From Shewanella marinintestina (lineage in GTDB: Bacteria > Pseudomonadota > Gammaproteobacteria > Enterobacterales > Shewanellaceae): a DNA stretch of 64,000 nucleotides. The notes below the pieces were generated by a model that saw only the letters and a list, made by a program, of their open reading frames with translations, ran no database searches and was not told where the DNA came from. How positions within the stretch are numbered: the stretch's first letter is position 1; each line of letters opens with the position of its first letter. The position numbers were made by a program, and so were the translations under genes. This document shows positions 9,658 to 20,511 of the stretch, piece by piece. The stretch is taken from the NCBI RefSeq assembly GCF_023283845.1, contig NZ_JAKILC010000016.1, forward strand, positions 1 to 64,000. The letters are read 5' to 3'.

Positions 9658-10896
9658 ATGTCTAATCAAAATGCAGTATTAAATGCTCAGGCAGATATCA
9701 AAAAAGTCGTATTAGCGTATTCAGGTGGTTTAGATACCTCAGCGATTATTCCTTGGTTAAAAGAAACTTATAACAACTGCGAGATCGTGGCATTTTGTGC
9801 CGACGTGGGTCAAGGCGAAGCCGAGTTAGAAGGGCTATATGAAAAAGCTATCGCATCGGGTGCATCTGAATGCTATATCGTCGACCTAAAAGAAGAGCTG
9901 GTGGCCGATTATATTTACCCAACTATTGCGACCGGTGCTATTTACGAAGGTACTTACTTACTGGGTACTTCAATGGCGCGTCCAATTATTGCTAAAGCTC
10001 AGGTAGAGGTTGCACGTAAAGTTGGTGCCGATGCGGTCTGTCATGGTTGTACAGGTAAAGGTAACGATCAAGTGCGTTTTGAGGGCTGCTTTGCCGCGCT
10101 AGCGCCGGATCTAAAAGTGATTGCACCTTGGCGTGAATGGGAAATGGTAAGTCGTGAAGATCTACTTGATTACCTAGCTGAGCGTAATATTGCGACCTCT
10201 GCATCAGCGACTAAGATCTATAGCCGCGACGCTAACGCATGGCATATTTCTCATGAAGGCGGTGAGTTAGAAGATCCATGGAACGAGCCTTCAAAAGGTG
10301 TTTGGACCATGACTGTTGCACCAGAAGATGCGCCTAATCAACCAGAATACGTATCACTTGAGTTAGAGCAAGGCAAAGTCACCAAAGTTAATGGTGAAGC
10401 ATTTAGCCCTTATAAAGCGCTGATGGTATTGAATGAAGTCGCCGGTGCTCACGGTGTGGGCAGAATCGATATTACTGAAAACAGACTCGTTGGCATGAAG
10501 TCACGTGGTTGTTACGAGACCCCTGGTGGCACGGTAATGTTTGCAGCATTGCGGGCAATAGAAGAATTAGTACTTGATAAGACTAGCCGTGAATGGCGTG
10601 AGCAAGTGGGCGCGCAGATGGCACATCTAGTTTATGACGGTCGTTGGTTTACGCCGCTATGTGAATCACTATTAGGCGCATCAAAGCCACTAGCAGATTT
10701 AGTTAATGGCGAAGTGGTGGTTAAGCTTTATAAGGGGCAAGCTAGCGTAGTGAAAAAGCGTTCACCAAATAGCTTGTATTCAGAAGAGTTTGCCACTTTC
10801 GGTGCCGATGATGTGTATAACCAAAAAGATGCCGAAGGCTTTATTCGTCTGTATTCGCTTTCAAGCCGGATCAGAGCATTGCACCAGCAAAAATAA
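9658..10896 (+). CDS. argG: Argininosuccinate synthase
   Basis: A 412-residue ligase condensing citrulline and aspartate with ATP. The PP-loop AYSGGLDTS occupies residues 20-28, followed by conserved blocks [15 protein letters not shown] and the GYT-like [13 protein letters not shown] region. Upstream is a 68-bp gap after argF with AGGAAA before the ATG. It is the fourth gene of the arginine operon. A 109-bp gap with a hairpin separates it from argH. Confidence 0.97.
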   Translation: MSNQNAVLNAQADIKKVVLAYSGGLDTSAIIPWLKETYNNCEIVAFCADVGQGEAELEGLYEKAIASGASECYIVDLKEELVADYIYPTIATGAIYEGTYLLGTSMARPIIAKAQVEVARKVGADAVCHGCTGKGNDQVRFEGCFAALAPDLKVIAPWREWEMVSREDLLDYLAERNIATSASATKIYSRDANAWHISHEGGELEDPWNEPSKGVWTMTVAPEDAPNQPEYVSLELEQGKVTKVNGEAFSPYKALMVLNEVAGAHGVGRIDITENRLVGMKSRGCYETPGGTVMFAALRAIEELVLDKTSREWREQVGAQMAHLVYDGRWFTPLCESLLGASKPLADLVNGEVVVKLYKGQASVVKKRSPNSLYSEEFATFGADDVYNQKDAEGFIRLYSLSSRIRALHQQK

Positions 10897-10921
10897 GTCG
10901 TAAATCAATAAAAGTTAGTAA

Positions 10922-10946
10922 GCGCTAACATTAAGCGTGTTAGCGC
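10922..10946. other. Hairpin between argG and argH
   Basis: A perfect 9-bp stem GCGCTAACA / TGTTAGCGC with a 7-base loop lies 25 bp after argG. It lacks a T run, so it is more likely an mRNA processing or stability element than a terminator. Confidence 0.45.
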
Positions 10947-11005
10947 CTTAAAACAAAGACTTAAAGGCGGGATATTTCGCCTTGTATGATATAGAGGAAG
11001 TCAAA

Positions 11006-12373
11006 ATGGCATTATGGGGCGGCAGATTTAGCCAAGAAAGCAGCGCACTGTTTAAACTTTTTAACGACTCATTACCGGTAGACTTCCGCCTTATTGAGCA
11101 AGATATCATTGGCTCAATCGCTTGGGCGAGCGCTATTACTCAGGTGGGTATTCTTACCGAACAAGAGTGTACTGAATTACATCAAGCACTTAATGAGCTA
11201 CTGGGCGAGACCATCGATAATCCGCAGCTAATTATTGCTTCGGGTGCAGAAGATATTCATAGCTTTGTAGAGCAGTCGCTTATCGCCAAAGTCGGTGACT
11301 TAGGCAAGAAGCTGCATACCGGGCGTTCACGTAACGATCAGGTTGCTACCGATCTTAAGCTTTGGTGCAAAAAAGAAGGTGGTCAGCTACTTGGGTTACT
11401 CACCAAGTTAAGAACAGCATTAATTGAGCTCGCGGAGCGTGAGTTGGATGCGGTTATGCCGGGCTATACGCATTTACAAAGAGCACAGCCAGTAGTATTT
11501 GGACATTGGTGCTTAGCGTATGTAGAAATGTTTGAGCGTGATATTAGTCGTCTACAAGATGCTTTAAAGCGTGCAGATACTTGCCCATTAGGTACAGGGG
11601 CTCTGGCTGGTACAGCCTATCCAATGGATAGAGTGAAGTTGGCACAATCGCTAGGTTTTGCATCGCCAACTTTAAACAGTTTAGATACGGTGTCTGATAG
11701 AGATCATGTGATTGAGATCTGTAGTGATGCTTCTATCAGTATGATGCATTTAAGCCGTATGGCTGAAGATCTGATCTTCTTTAACAGTGGTGAAGCAGGC
11801 TTTATCGATCTTGACGATGAAGTGACTTCAGGCTCTTCACTGATGCCACAAAAGAAAAACCCAGATGCATTAGAGTTGATTAGAGGTAAAACAGGCCGTG
11901 TATATGGCAGCTTAATGGGGATTTTAACCACCATGAAGGCGTTGCCACTTGCATATAATAAAGATATGCAAGAAGACAAAGAAGGCTTGTTTGATGTAAT
12001 GGACAGCTGGTCAATTTGCTTAGAGATGGCAGCATTAGTATTGAGTGGCTTAAAAGTGAATCGCGAAAAGACTCTTAGCGCGGCAAAGCAAGGTTATGCA
12101 AACTCAACCGAATTAGCGGATTACTTGGTAGCTAAAGGGATGCCGTTTAGAGAAGCGCATCATGTTGTTGGTGAAGCGGTTGTAAGCGCGATTGCCAAGC
12201 AAACACCGCTAGAAGATTTAACCCTAGAAGAGTTACAAGCATTTAGTCCTGTGATTGAAGCAGATGTATATGATTGCTTAACTATCGAGTCTTGTTTAGC
12301 TAAGCGTGAAGCTTTAGGTGGGACATCATTGCCTCAGGTAAAGAGTGCCCTAGCGGTAAAGCAATCGAGCTAA
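11006..12373 (+). CDS. argH: Argininosuccinate lyase
   Basis: A 455-residue member of the fumarase/aspartase superfamily that splits argininosuccinate into arginine and fumarate. The superfamily signature [13 protein letters not shown] is present near residue 275, with [12 protein letters not shown] near residue 108 and the catalytic-region [11 protein letters not shown] near 155. The frame could open at a TTG at 10982, but ATG 11006 is preferred: GAGGAA is 7 bases upstream and MALWGGRF is the standard family start. Last gene of the operon, followed by a strong terminator. Confidence 0.96.
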   Translation: MALWGGRFSQESSALFKLFNDSLPVDFRLIEQDIIGSIAWASAITQVGILTEQECTELHQALNELLGETIDNPQLIIASGAEDIHSFVEQSLIAKVGDLGKKLHTGRSRNDQVATDLKLWCKKEGGQLLGLLTKLRTALIELAERELDAVMPGYTHLQRAQPVVFGHWCLAYVEMFERDISRLQDALKRADTCPLGTGALAGTAYPMDRVKLAQSLGFASPTLNSLDTVSDRDHVIEICSDASISMMHLSRMAEDLIFFNSGEAGFIDLDDEVTSGSSLMPQKKNPDALELIRGKTGRVYGSLMGILTTMKALPLAYNKDMQEDKEGLFDVMDSWSICLEMAALVLSGLKVNREKTLSAAKQGYANSTELADYLVAKGMPFREAHHVVGEAVVSAIAKQTPLEDLTLEELQAFSPVIEADVYDCLTIESCLAKREALGGTSLPQVKSALAVKQSS

Positions 12374-12393
12374 TTTAGTTTAAGTAGGCCAAT

Positions 12394-12431
12394 AAAAATG
12401 CGGTTATAGCCTTGGCTATAACCGCATTTTT
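12394..12431. terminator. Bidirectional terminator between argH and mrcA
   Basis: A long stem AAAAATGCGGTTATAGC with its perfect complement and a very short loop, flanked by A run and T run. It can stop argCBFGH transcription from the left and mrcA transcription from the right. Confidence 0.92.
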
Positions 12432-12474
12432 GTAAGTGGACTTTAATGAGAGCTATTACTCTCCAATGCTAACT

Positions 12475-15024
12475 TTATTGGAATAAGTCTTCTTCAGACT
12501 TATCAATAAAGATATCGCTATTATCTTCTTGGTCGGTTACATACTCAGTTGGCTCTGTACCAGAAATAAAGTACTCAAACTTACTGGTGTAGTCGGTTTT
12601 ACGAGTCAGTTTACCTGTCGCCAAATCAATTCTGGCAGATACAATTCCTTCTGGTGGTGACACAGGTATTTCTGGTGTGCCTTCTAGGGCATACTTCATA
12701 AACTCGTTCCAGCCAGGACCTGCGGTTTTAGCCCCCGCTTCGGCAAGCGAGATTTGATCTTTCGCGCCATTTGCATTCCAGCTTGTACGGCCTAGCTCTT
12801 GGCTGTGATCATCAAAGCCAACCCAAACTGTAGTGGCTAGTTTTGGATTAAAACCACTGAACCACGTATCACGGGATTCATTGGTGGTACCTGTTTTACC
12901 TGCAATATCACGACGTTTTACCACTCTAGCAGCGCGCCACGCAGTACCATTCCAGCCAGTGCCTTTACTCCAGTCACCTCCACCCCAAATTACACTCTTA
13001 AGTGCTTGAGTGATCAAAAATGCAGTTTGCTCTGAGATAATTTGTGGCGCATAACGTGCGTCTTCATCACCACATTGCAATGTGTCATCTATTTCTGGCA
13101 ATTGTTCTAATGGCGTAGTACTAGCTTGAAGTTCATGGGCCATTGCAGCAAATGGGTCATCGTTAATAATCACTTCGTCAACTGGAGGCTTACATGCCAA
13201 CGTCGGTTTAGTTTCTTCAACAATATCGCCATTGGCCGTTTCTACACGCTCAATATAGTAAGGCTCAACTAAAAAACCCCCATTGGCAAAAACAGAGAAT
13301 GCAGTAACAACTTGTAGTGGGGTCACCGATGGTGAGCCGAGTGCAATTGATTCGTTACGAGGCAGATCGGCAGGATCAAAACCAAACTTAACGAGTTCTG
13401 CAATTGTTGCATCAAGCCCCGCATAACGCATGGCTCTGACCGACATCACGTTAATCGATTGCGCTAAACCTACACGCAGGCGAGTAGGTCCACCATAAAC
13501 GTCTGGAGAGTTTTTAGGACGCCAAGCCGTACCTTGTCGAGTATCAGGTTTATTAATCGGTGCATTGTTGATTAAGGTTGAAAGGGTATAGCCTTTCTCC
13601 ATCGCAGCGCTGTAAATAAATGGCTTAATATTAGAGCCTAGCTGACGTTTAGCTTGAGTTACACGGTTGTATTGACTTGTGTAGAAGCTAAATCCGCCAA
13701 CTAAGGTACGAATTGCCCCGTCGTGTGGATCGAGTGATACAAGTGCACTGGCAACTAAAGGTACTTGGCTTAACTGCCAGAAGTCCCCGTTGTTACGGAT
13801 CCATACTTGCTCACCAGGTTTTAGGACATCAGAAGCTAGCTTGGGAGCCTTACCTTGGCGTTTATTGGTAATAAACTTGCGTGCCCATTTAATGCCATCC
13901 CATGAAAGCTCAATGGTTTCGCCTTTAGCTGTCATTACGCTAGCAGTTTGCTCGTTAACTGAAAGGACTGCAGCCGGGAACATACCTTGGAATGCACCTG
14001 TTTGTTTCAGCTTAGCTGTGATCTCTTCTGGCTCAAGCGCCGTAGTTGTCCATAATTCTTTTACGCGGCCACGGTAGCCATGACGTTCATCGTATGAATA
14101 AACGTTATTACGCAATGCTTTTTGGGCATCTAACTGTAGTTTTGAATCTACGGTGGTGTATATATCATAACCGCCAGTATAGGCTTCTTCTTCGCCTAGC
14201 TTAGCAACTAAATAGTCACGAGCCATTTCTGAAACATAAGGCGCATAAAGATCGATAACAGCGCCATGGTATTTCGCTGTTATAGGGCTATCTAACGCAG
14301 CTTGGTATTCTGCACTATTAATGTAGCCCACTTCGTTCATACGCATAAGTACAACGTTACGACGTGCTAAAGCACGGGTTTTTGAAGTAATCGGATTTAG
14401 AGTCGAAGGTGCTTTTGGTAAGCCGGCAATGACAGCCATTTCTGGCAAGGTAAGCTCACCGACCTCTTTACCGTAATACACTTGAGCTGCAGCACCGACA
14501 CCATAAGCGCGTTGGCCTAAGTAGATGCGGTTAACATATAGCTCTAAAATTTCATCTTTAGTGAGTAGTTGCTCTATATGAATCGAGATAAAAATCTCTT
14601 TTACTTTACGAATAATGGTTTTATCGCGAGTCAAAAAGAAATTACGCGCAACCTGCATGGTAATGGTACTAGCGCCTTGTTTCTTTTCACCAGTGGCAAG
14701 CATAACTGAAGCTGCACGCAGAATACCGATTGGGTCGATACCCTTGTGTTCATAAAAACGGGCATCCTCAGTAGCGATAAAGGCTTGTAAGAGTGGCTTA
14801 GGAACGTCTTTCAGCTCTAATGGAATACGGCGCTTTTCACCAAACTGAGAGATCAGTTTGCCATCACTGCTATAGATGCGAAGCGGTGTTTGTAGCTTTA
14901 CTGTCTTTAGTGTTGTGACATCCGGTAGATCCGGAAGTACATAAAAATAGGCTGCAACAATTGCAGCGATCCCAAGTAAACCTAGGCTAAAGAAAGCTAT
15001 AAAAAGTCGTTTTAACCACTTCAC
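12475..15024 (-). CDS. mrcA: Penicillin-binding protein 1A (glycosyltransferase/transpeptidase)
   Basis: An 849-residue class A PBP that polymerises lipid II and cross-links peptidoglycan at the outer face of the inner membrane. A single TM anchor is at about 8-30. The GT51 domain (about 55-230) includes ATEDARFYEHKG with catalytic Glu86 and the GASTITMQ block. An OB-like insertion domain follows, then the transpeptidase with SxxK at Ser464-Lys467, SxN at Ser523-Asn525 and KTGTT at 710-714. It is divergent from pilMNOPQ, the common arrangement in Shewanella, Vibrio and Pseudomonas. Its likely activator LpoA is encoded at 31450-33321. Confidence 0.96.
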   Translation of the reverse strand: MKWLKRLFIAFFSLGLLGIAAIVAAYFYVLPDLPDVTTLKTVKLQTPLRIYSSDGKLISQFGEKRRIPLELKDVPKPLLQAFIATEDARFYEHKGIDPIGILRAASVMLATGEKKQGASTITMQVARNFFLTRDKTIIRKVKEIFISIHIEQLLTKDEILELYVNRIYLGQRAYGVGAAAQVYYGKEVGELTLPEMAVIAGLPKAPSTLNPITSKTRALARRNVVLMRMNEVGYINSAEYQAALDSPITAKYHGAVIDLYAPYVSEMARDYLVAKLGEEEAYTGGYDIYTTVDSKLQLDAQKALRNNVYSYDERHGYRGRVKELWTTTALEPEEITAKLKQTGAFQGMFPAAVLSVNEQTASVMTAKGETIELSWDGIKWARKFITNKRQGKAPKLASDVLKPGEQVWIRNNGDFWQLSQVPLVASALVSLDPHDGAIRTLVGGFSFYTSQYNRVTQAKRQLGSNIKPFIYSAAMEKGYTLSTLINNAPINKPDTRQGTAWRPKNSPDVYGGPTRLRVGLAQSINVMSVRAMRYAGLDATIAELVKFGFDPADLPRNESIALGSPSVTPLQVVTAFSVFANGGFLVEPYYIERVETANGDIVEETKPTLACKPPVDEVIINDDPFAAMAHELQASTTPLEQLPEIDDTLQCGDEDARYAPQIISEQTAFLITQALKSVIWGGGDWSKGTGWNGTAWRAARVVKRRDIAGKTGTTNESRDTWFSGFNPKLATTVWVGFDDHSQELGRTSWNANGAKDQISLAEAGAKTAGPGWNEFMKYALEGTPEIPVSPPEGIVSARIDLATGKLTRKTDYTSKFEYFISGTEPTEYVTDQEDNSDIFIDKSEEDLFQ

Positions 15025-15449
15025 CGCAATATTCCAAGAATTAAAATAAGAACAATAGTATATAAGCCGTGGCCAAAATGGTGAAGTCTTGTCGTTCTAT
15101 TTCGGTAATGCTTTTGACTGATAACTTAAAAGCAGCGGGTGTTTCAGCATTATTTTCAACTTTTCAAACTAAAATTTGTCTGAAGGCATAAAATCCTGTC
15201 ACCAGTGCTTATAACTATGTATCGCTTTGTTTATAGCGTTTTCATCTGAATTTTTAATATTGCTGGTCATTATTTTACAAATACTGAGTATCAAAAGAGC
15301 TAAGCATGGTCGTTACTAGTAAGTGATTAATATGAAGTCAAAAAAATGGCATTTGTAAATTGGGGAAACATTTTGTACAAATAACTGTAACGAGTTGATT
15401 CTGTGCTAATCTACTCTGGATATAAAAACTAAAAAAGTGACCTTGGACT
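15025..15449. other. Divergent control region between mrcA and pilM
   Basis: 425 bp without a convincing gene. It must hold the promoters of leftward mrcA and rightward pilM. Several A/T-rich hexamers near 15407-15426 could be -10 elements for pilM but none has a well-placed -35, so no promoter is called. Confidence 0.5.
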
Positions 15450-16529
15450 ATGCTTTCTAATTTTTGGAAGCGTCAAGCTCCGCAGATGGTAGGGATAGAT
15501 ATTGGATCCCATGAAGTAAAAGCGATACTGCTGAGCAAGACTGCTGATGGATATAAAATATTAAGCCACGCAGCTGTTCCCTTAAAAAAGGGAGCCATTA
15601 ATGATCATGAAATTCGTGATAGTGAAGCGGTTATTGATGCATTAAAGCAAGTAAAGCGTGTATTGCCCAAGTCGACCTCGTTTGCTGCTGTTGCGGTTTC
15701 AGGTTCGGCGGTCATGACTAAAGTTATTTATATGGACTCGGCTTTAAGTGAAGAGGAAATGGAGGCTCAAATTGAGATTGAAGCTGATAACCTGATTCCT
15801 TATTCACTTGACGAGGTTAATATTGATTTTGAAACACTGAGTAGTAATCGTAGTGACCCAACAAAAGTTGACGTATTGCTTAGTGCCTGCCGTAGTGAAA
15901 ATATTGATAGCCTAATAGATTCACTCGATGCTGTTAATTTAGAAGCCAAAGTTGTTGATGTTGAAGGATATGCATTGGGGCGTTCTTTTGATGTTATTAC
16001 TAAGCAACTCCCTGAAGACGTTAATGACAAAGTGGTAGCGCTGGTGGATATTGGCGCAAATATTACCACTTTCTCAGTGGTCGAAAATGGTGAAACCACC
16101 TTTGTGCGCGAGCAAGCATTTGGCGGTGACCAGTTTACCCAATCGATATTATCTTTCTATGGTATGACCTATGAGCAAGCCGAAAAAGCTAAGCTAGAAG
16201 GTGATTTGCCACGCAACTATGTGTTTGAAGTTCTATCACCATTCCAAACGCAGTTATTACAACAAATAAAGAGAACCTTACAAATCTATTGCACATCAAG
16301 TGGGCGCGATAAAGTTGATCATATTGTGCTTTGTGGTGGCACAGCGAAACTGGAAGGTATGGCCAACCTAATGATTAATGAGTTAGGTGTTCGTACGATT
16401 ATCGCTGATCCGTTTCAAGGTTGTTTGCATGCTGACCCTGAGATAAAGGATTTCCTCCAGCCTCAAATTAGTAAATATATGTTGGCCTGTGGGTTAGCGC
16501 TAAGGAGTTACTCTGAATGGCGAACATAA
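15450..16529 (+). CDS. pilM: Type IV pilus assembly protein PilM (actin-like ATPase)
   Basis: A 359-residue FtsA/actin-like protein on the cytoplasmic side of the type IV pilus machine. The two phosphate-binding segments GIDIGSHEVKA (about 15-25) and VDIGANITTF, and the adenosine-loop CGGTAKLEG, are visible. It recruits the N-terminal tail of PilN. First gene of pilMNOPQ; its 3' end overlaps pilN by 13 bp, indicating tight co-translation. Confidence 0.95.
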   Translation: MLSNFWKRQAPQMVGIDIGSHEVKAILLSKTADGYKILSHAAVPLKKGAINDHEIRDSEAVIDALKQVKRVLPKSTSFAAVAVSGSAVMTKVIYMDSALSEEEMEAQIEIEADNLIPYSLDEVNIDFETLSSNRSDPTKVDVLLSACRSENIDSLIDSLDAVNLEAKVVDVEGYALGRSFDVITKQLPEDVNDKVVALVDIGANITTFSVVENGETTFVREQAFGGDQFTQSILSFYGMTYEQAEKAKLEGDLPRNYVFEVLSPFQTQLLQQIKRTLQIYCTSSGRDKVDHIVLCGGTAKLEGMANLMINELGVRTIIADPFQGCLHADPEIKDFLQPQISKYMLACGLALRSYSEWRT

Positions 16530-17092
16530 ACTTACTACCTTGGCGTGAAGAAGCTAGGGAAAAACAAAAGCGTGACTATACCGGTATATTAGCTTTGGTT
16601 TTTTTGGTTTCTGGACTCGTTGTTTATCTATTTCTTATGACTATCGATATGTTTGTTGATGACCAGAAAAGCCGTAACACTTATTTGCAGTCAGAAATTC
16701 AATTGTTGGAATCTCAAATCGCTGAGATCACTAAAATTCGTACTCGTAAAAAAGATATAGAAAGACGCACTGAGATTATTTTGGATCTACAGCAATCTCG
16801 AAATTTGCCGACTCATGTACTCGATGAACTGGTTAGAGTCGTTCCACCAGGGATCTATCTTTCAAGTATTGAAAAGAAAGGCAGTCAGTTGTGGATAGAG
16901 GGTCGCAGTGAATCCAATAATAATGTGGCTAATATGATGAGAAAGGTCGCCGCCTCATCTTGGCTACATGACCCCAATATGCAATCGATTGTGGCGCAAA
17001 AAGAAGAATTAAGGCAATTACAACGTTTTACGTTGCGAGTTTCTATCGTTAATGATGCCGCTAACAGCCAGACTCAAGGGGCAAGCAAATGA
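16517..17092 (+). CDS. pilN: Type IV pilus assembly protein PilN
   Basis: A 191-residue bitopic inner-membrane protein. The N-terminal INLLPWRE motif (residues 4-11) is the PilM-binding tail. A TM helix follows at about 24-45, then a periplasmic coiled-coil and a ferredoxin-like domain that pairs with PilO. It overlaps pilM upstream and pilO by 4 bp (ATGA) downstream. Confidence 0.95.
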   Translation: MANINLLPWREEAREKQKRDYTGILALVFLVSGLVVYLFLMTIDMFVDDQKSRNTYLQSEIQLLESQIAEITKIRTRKKDIERRTEIILDLQQSRNLPTHVLDELVRVVPPGIYLSSIEKKGSQLWIEGRSESNNNVANMMRKVAASSWLHDPNMQSIVAQKEELRQLQRFTLRVSIVNDAANSQTQGASK

Positions 17093-17709
17093 ACCTCGAT
17101 TTAAGTCAATTTAATGATATCGACTTTGAAAATATTGGCGCCTGGCCGCAATTAGTTAAAATCGTTTTTGCCGTGATGCTAGCTGTTTGTGTTTTTGTCG
17201 GCAGTTATTTTCTGTTTGTGTCAGAAGCGCTTGATAGGTTGAATGCAGAGCAGCAAAAAGAGCTGCAACTGAAAACGGACTTTAAGTCTAAGTATCAACT
17301 CGCAGCTAACCTTAAGTTATATCGTGAACAGCTGGCAATGATGGAGATTCAATTTGCTGAACTTCTAAAAATGCTTCCTTCAAAAAATGAAATGCCTGGC
17401 TTGCTTGACGATATAACATTTGTTGCGACAGATTCAGGTCTCAGCATTAAAAGCTTAGATTGGGACTCTGAAATTCCTCGTGACTTTTATATTGAATTCC
17501 CAATTAAGATTGTTGTTAGTGGTGATTACCATGAACTGGGGCATCTAGTTGATGGGGTGGCAAAGCTTCCGAGAATTGTGAGTTTGCATGATTTTGTTAT
17601 TCAGCGTAACGACTCTGGTAATCTGGGGATGGATATCTTAGCGAAAACATACCGCTTTAAAGAAGGCGCAGAGTTACCGCCTAAGGGATCACAGGGGGCG
17701 GTTAAATGA
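17089..17709 (+). CDS. pilO: Type IV pilus assembly protein PilO
   Basis: A 206-residue inner-membrane protein with a TM helix at about 24-46, a periplasmic coiled coil (about 50-95) and a ferredoxin-like C-terminal domain. It forms the alignment subcomplex with PilN and PilP. It overlaps pilN and pilP by 4 bp each (ATGA junctions), a pattern of translational coupling. Confidence 0.94.
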   Translation: MNLDLSQFNDIDFENIGAWPQLVKIVFAVMLAVCVFVGSYFLFVSEALDRLNAEQQKELQLKTDFKSKYQLAANLKLYREQLAMMEIQFAELLKMLPSKNEMPGLLDDITFVATDSGLSIKSLDWDSEIPRDFYIEFPIKIVVSGDYHELGHLVDGVAKLPRIVSLHDFVIQRNDSGNLGMDILAKTYRFKEGAELPPKGSQGAVK

Positions 17710-18224
17710 TGAGATTGCTACCGCTGTTAATGTTTAGTGTTGTATTAACTGGCTGCACTGGAGATAAAAGTGATTTAGAGCTTTTTGTTACGACGACTAA
17801 AGCTCAACATGTTGCGCATATCCCGCCGTTAAAAGAAACGCCTAAATTTGAACATTTTGCATATCAAGCTGATTTGATGCGCAGCCCATATGTACCGCCT
17901 TCAAGAGAATTAACTGAAGAAATCATCGATACCACAAAAGATTGCTTACAACCGGATCTTAAGCGACGTAAAGGCCGCTTAGAAACCTATGCTTTAGATA
18001 ATTTAAAAATGCGTGGCACTCTAAGTGAGCAACAAGATATTTGGGCTCTACTTGAGACCGCAGATGGCAGTGTTTATCGTTTAGGTGTAGGCCAATATTT
18101 AGGCCTCTATCATGGAAAGATAGCCAAAGTGACACCACAAACTGTAGAAATTATAGAATTAATTCCAGACGGGTCAGGTTGCTGGACTGAAAGAAACAGT
18201 AGCATGGAATTGACTGGGGAATAA
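17706..18224 (+). CDS. pilP: Type IV pilus lipoprotein PilP
   Basis: A 172-residue lipoprotein with lipobox LTGC (cysteine at residue 17). The C-terminal beta domain (about 95-160, with VYRLGVGQYLG) is the part that contacts the secretin PilQ in family members. The first two codons are both ATG; either could start. It sits between pilO (4-bp overlap) and pilQ. Confidence 0.93.
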   Translation: MMRLLPLLMFSVVLTGCTGDKSDLELFVTTTKAQHVAHIPPLKETPKFEHFAYQADLMRSPYVPPSRELTEEIIDTTKDCLQPDLKRRKGRLETYALDNLKMRGTLSEQQDIWALLETADGSVYRLGVGQYLGLYHGKIAKVTPQTVEIIELIPDGSGCWTERNSSMELTGE

Positions 18225-18230
18225 TAAGAG

Positions 18231-20297
18231 ATGACTGAGGGAATAATGAGATCTTTAACCACGCTAAAAGCCAGTTATAAGGATGTGTCATTTTTAAAGG
18301 CACTTATTGGTTTCGCATTAATCGTTGGTATGACTCAGCATTCATATGCCGCTAACCGACTCCTAGACGTTAAATATCATGCCGTTGTCGATCATCAGCT
18401 TGAGCTACAATTAATTTTTGAAAACGATATTCAAGAGCCTGACATAAACCTGAATGCATCTCCCTCGCAGATCATCCTTGGTTTTGCCGATAGTATTTCA
18501 GCATTAGAAAAGCAAACGCTACCGATAAAAACAGTGGGTGTGGAAACCGTAAGCACAGTGCCTAATGGCACTGCTTTGCAGGTTTTTATCGGTCTTGATG
18601 AAGTTAAGCCTTACCAAGGTAAAGTGGTAGGTAATACTTATCGATTAACTATTAATGATGAGATTGCCAGTCAAAATACAACGGGTAATAACCCTTTTGT
18701 AAATAGTATTGAGAATATTGATTTTCGTCGTACTGCTGACGGTGGTGGCGAATTATTGGTAAAACTCAATAACAGTTCTGTGGCCGCGAATGTGGAACAG
18801 GTTGGGGCTAAATTGGAGCTGAAACTGTATAACACCGAGATCGGTAGTGATTTCTTGTATGTTATGGACGTTTATGACTTTGCCACCCCAGTAAAAAGTT
18901 TTGAGACTTTTAAAGAAGATTTAACTGCACGTTTCGTTATCGATATTGAAGGTAACTATGAATACAACTATCAACAAGATGGCAGTTTATTTAAGTTGTC
19001 GATGAAAAAAACGAAGCGGATGAATATCGTTAAAGAAGAGAAAAAGTACGACGGGCGTTCGCTTTCATTAAACTTCCAAAATATTTCAGTTAGAACCGTG
19101 CTGCAGATTATTGCTGATTATAATAACTTTAACTTAGTTACTAGCGACACGGTTGAAGGCGACATTACTTTACGCCTAGATGATGTGCCTTGGGATCAGG
19201 CTTTAGATCTGATTTTGCAAGCTAAAGGCTTAGATAAGCGTATCGAAGGTAATATCTTAATGATTGCGCCTAGTGAAGAGATTGCTATTCGTGAAAGCCA
19301 AGAACTTAAAAATAAACAAGAAGTAAAAGAGCTGGCACCTTTATATTCAGAATATCTACAAATTAACTACGCTAAGGCAAAAGATATTGCTGCCTTGCTA
19401 AAAGGAGAAGATTCTAGCCTGTTAAGCACCCGTGGTAGCGTTGCCGTTGATGAACGAACCAATACATTGCTAGTGAAAGATACCGAAGAGACGTTAGAGA
19501 ACATTCATCGCTTAATTGAAGTACTTGATATTCCTATTAAGCAAGTACTGATTGAAGCGCGTATGGTAACGGTTAAAGACGATGTCTCTGAGGATTTAGG
19601 TGTTCGTTGGGGGATTACAGACCAACAAGGTAATAAAGGCACTTCAGGCAGTTTGGAGGGGGCTGGAGACATAGCAAATGGCATCATTCCAGGTTTGGAT
19701 GACCGTTTAAATGTAAACTTGCCAGCAGCGGTTGCAAATCCAACGAGCATTGCATTTCATGTCGCTAAGCTTGCTGACGGAACAGTGTTGGATTTAGAGC
19801 TTAGTGCGTTAGAGCAAGAGAATAAGGGTGAGATTATCGCTAGTCCGCGCATTACGACTTCTAACCAGAAAGCTGCCTTTATCGAGCAAGGTGTCGAGAT
19901 CCCTTATGTAGAAGCAAGTTCGAGCGGTGCAACCACGGTAACTTTTAAGAAAGCGGTGTTGTCACTGCGGGTTACTCCACAGATAACACCTGATAATCGT
20001 GTTATTTTGGATTTAGAAATCACTCAAGATTCACAAGGTAAAACGGTAGATACGCCGACAGGGCAAGCTGTTTCGATTGATACCCAGCGCATTGGTACCC
20101 AAGTGCTGGTGGACCATGGCGAAACGATTGTACTCGGTGGAATTTACCAGCAGCAGCTAATCAGTCGTGTCAGCAAGGTACCTATATTAGGCGATATTCC
20201 CTATTTAGGTTTTATGTTTAGAAACACCTCGGACAAAAATGAGCGTCAAGAGTTACTCATTTTTGTGACACCTAAAATAGTTTCAGAATCGCTATAA
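18231..20297 (+). CDS. pilQ: Type IV pilus secretin PilQ
   Basis: A 688-residue outer-membrane secretin. A signal peptide ends near the SYA residues (about 41); AMIN-type beta domains follow (about 45-250), then an STN/N0 domain (SLNFQNISVRTVLQIIADY), an N1 domain, and the C-terminal secretin gate ending VPILGDIPYLGFMF and LLIFVTPKIV. The pilus fibre passes through this pore. An alternative start at 18246 (MRSLTTL, preceded by GAGGGA) gives a more typical signal peptide. Last gene of the operon, followed by a terminator. Confidence 0.95.
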   Translation: MTEGIMRSLTTLKASYKDVSFLKALIGFALIVGMTQHSYAANRLLDVKYHAVVDHQLELQLIFENDIQEPDINLNASPSQIILGFADSISALEKQTLPIKTVGVETVSTVPNGTALQVFIGLDEVKPYQGKVVGNTYRLTINDEIASQNTTGNNPFVNSIENIDFRRTADGGGELLVKLNNSSVAANVEQVGAKLELKLYNTEIGSDFLYVMDVYDFATPVKSFETFKEDLTARFVIDIEGNYEYNYQQDGSLFKLSMKKTKRMNIVKEEKKYDGRSLSLNFQNISVRTVLQIIADYNNFNLVTSDTVEGDITLRLDDVPWDQALDLILQAKGLDKRIEGNILMIAPSEEIAIRESQELKNKQEVKELAPLYSEYLQINYAKAKDIAALLKGEDSSLLSTRGSVAVDERTNTLLVKDTEETLENIHRLIEVLDIPIKQVLIEARMVTVKDDVSEDLGVRWGITDQQGNKGTSGSLEGAGDIANGIIPGLDDRLNVNLPAAVANPTSIAFHVAKLADGTVLDLELSALEQENKGEIIASPRITTSNQKAAFIEQGVEIPYVEASSSGATTVTFKKAVLSLRVTPQITPDNRVILDLEITQDSQGKTVDTPTGQAVSIDTQRIGTQVLVDHGETIVLGGIYQQQLISRVSKVPILGDIPYLGFMFRNTSDKNERQELLIFVTPKIVSESL

Positions 20298-20309
20298 AAT
20301 AATCGAGCA

Positions 20310-20345
20310 GATAAAGCTAGTGCAGAATGCTAGCTTTATCGTTTT
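20310..20345 (+). terminator. Intrinsic terminator after pilQ
   Basis: An 11-bp perfect stem GATAAAGCTAG / CTAGCTTTATC with a 9-base loop, followed by GTTTT, 12 bp after the pilQ stop. Confidence 0.75.
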
Positions 20346-20511
20346 GGTCGATACATTTTTGATAGAAATGCATTCCCCGCTTGCCATAGATGGCACTTAG
20401 CTGAGATAATCAGCGGTCAAGTCTCAATAGAGCAAGGTAAGATTAAAGGTCAACTCCGTTTATTTGAGTTGACGTAGGCAAACTTAAATAAGATTCAGAC
20501 GTATAAATCAA

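Noticed and set aside
9992..10204. Leftward 70-codon frame within argG
   Set aside because: Shadow of the strongly coding argG sequence.
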